DNA of 64,000 nt. Source: Maribrevibacterium harenarium (GTDB lineage: Bacteria; Pseudomonadota; Gammaproteobacteria; Pseudomonadales; Marinomonadaceae). The notes beneath the pieces are model-generated. The model was not told the DNA's origin. It made no database searches and saw only the letters and a program-made list of their open reading frames with translations. Made by a program: the position numbers and the translations under genes. The DNA lies in NCBI RefSeq assembly GCF_006385675.1, contig NZ_VFRR01000015.1, positions 1-64,000 on the forward strand, given 5' to 3'. Below, one piece after another: positions 63,747 through 64,000 of this stretch. Position 1 is the stretch's first letter. Each line of letters begins with the position of its first letter.

Positions 63747-64000
63747 ATGGCTGAACAAGCTGGCGTACCTCAGGGCCTTGCCGGGGTTAAGCACATCATT
63801 GCAGTGGCATCGGGCAAAGGCGGTGTCGGTAAATCTACAACCACAGTGAATCTAGCCTTAGCAATGGCGGCAGATGGCTACAAAGTCGGTGTACTCGACG
63901 CCGATATCTACGGCCCGAGCCAAGGCATGATGCTAGGTTTTGCGCCAGATACGCGCCCCCAAGTGCGTAACGAGAAATTCTTTATTCCCCCTGTGGCCCA
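63747..64000 (+). CDS. mrp: Mrp/ApbC iron-sulfur cluster carrier ATPase, 5' part only
   Basis: 84 codons are inside the window before it is cut at 64000. The deviant Walker A motif [18 protein letters not shown] and [13 protein letters not shown] identify the Mrp/ApbC P-loop family, which carries [4Fe-4S] clusters to target proteins. The ATG at 63747 is preceded by TTAGGAG. The protein begins close to the ATPase domain, so an N-terminal DUF59 domain seems absent or very short. Confidence 0.93.
   Translation, partial: MAEQAGVPQGLAGVKHIIAVASGKGGVGKSTTTVNLALAMAADGYKVGVLDADIYGPSQGMMLGFAPDTRPQVRNEKFFIPPVA

Overview
The window reads as chromosome from a marine, flagellated, respiring gammaproteobacterium, most like the Oceanospirillales. 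The evidence is the conserved blocks rnt-motY-argG and rnfABCDGE-nth, a Na+-motor T-ring protein (MotY), a complete cydABXDC operon, a TRAP transporter cluster and a Pseudomonas/Shewanella-type second chemotaxis operon. Genus cannot be fixed from the sequence alone. I saw no rRNA, tRNA, CRISPR array, insertion sequence or prophage.

Layout. (1) 1-8756: a catabolic island. It holds a Fe(II)/2-oxoglutarate (TauD-type) dioxygenase, a Gfo/Idh/MocA oxidoreductase, a GntR regulator, a YdhF-type aldo/keto reductase, a three-part TRAP importer and a YeiH/TauZ-type (COG2855) exporter, with the 3' remnant of an SMP-30 sugar lactonase at the left edge. An exact 24-bp operator-like sequence appears in opposite orientation at two promoters of the island. 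The parts fit oxygenolytic desulfonation of an organosulfonate, possibly a sulfosugar, with sulfite/sulfate export. (2) 8805-11675: a beta-propeller diguanylate cyclase. (3) 11924-16142: glycerate 2-kinase and a 991-residue fusion of a SerC-like aminotransferase to a SerA/hydroxypyruvate-reductase-like dehydrogenase, behind a long leader with hairpins and a perfect 13-bp palindrome. (4) 16549-32637: signalling. A degenerate EAL-HDOD protein and a possible PilZ protein read leftward. Rightward runs an operon of an MCP-like protein carrying a CheZ-like motif, an HsbA/HsbR-type partner-switching pair, CheY, CheA, CheW, two receptors, CheR, CheD, CheB, and a Cache-GGDEF protein.

(5) 32841-36126: a MepM-type endopeptidase, a eukaryote-type HisA (HIS6 family), a CMD-family protein and a small exported protein. 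(6) 36514-42793: cytochrome bd oxidase operon cydABX-cydDC, including a 36-codon cydX. (7) 42865-47936, reading leftward: DUF465, a giant DUF748/AsmA-like protein, YbaN and RNase T. (8) 47992-52328, rightward: motY, argG and a nucleoside hydrolase/ribokinase salvage pair. (9) 52371-61196, leftward: a possible PilZ protein, a beta-alanine:pyruvate-type transaminase, and nth with rnfABCDGE, where RnfC has a five-repeat coiled-coil tail. (10) metG leftward and the first 84 codons of an Mrp/ApbC ATPase rightward.

The most unusual features are: the candidate desulfonation island and its shared operator; the MCP/CheZ-like hybrid and its C-terminal GDIDLF peptide, also found at the end of CheD; six GFGFF repeats in the CheA linker; a receptor that has lost its normal N-terminus; the aminotransferase-dehydrogenase fusion beside glycerate kinase; and the HIS6-type HisA in a bacterial context.
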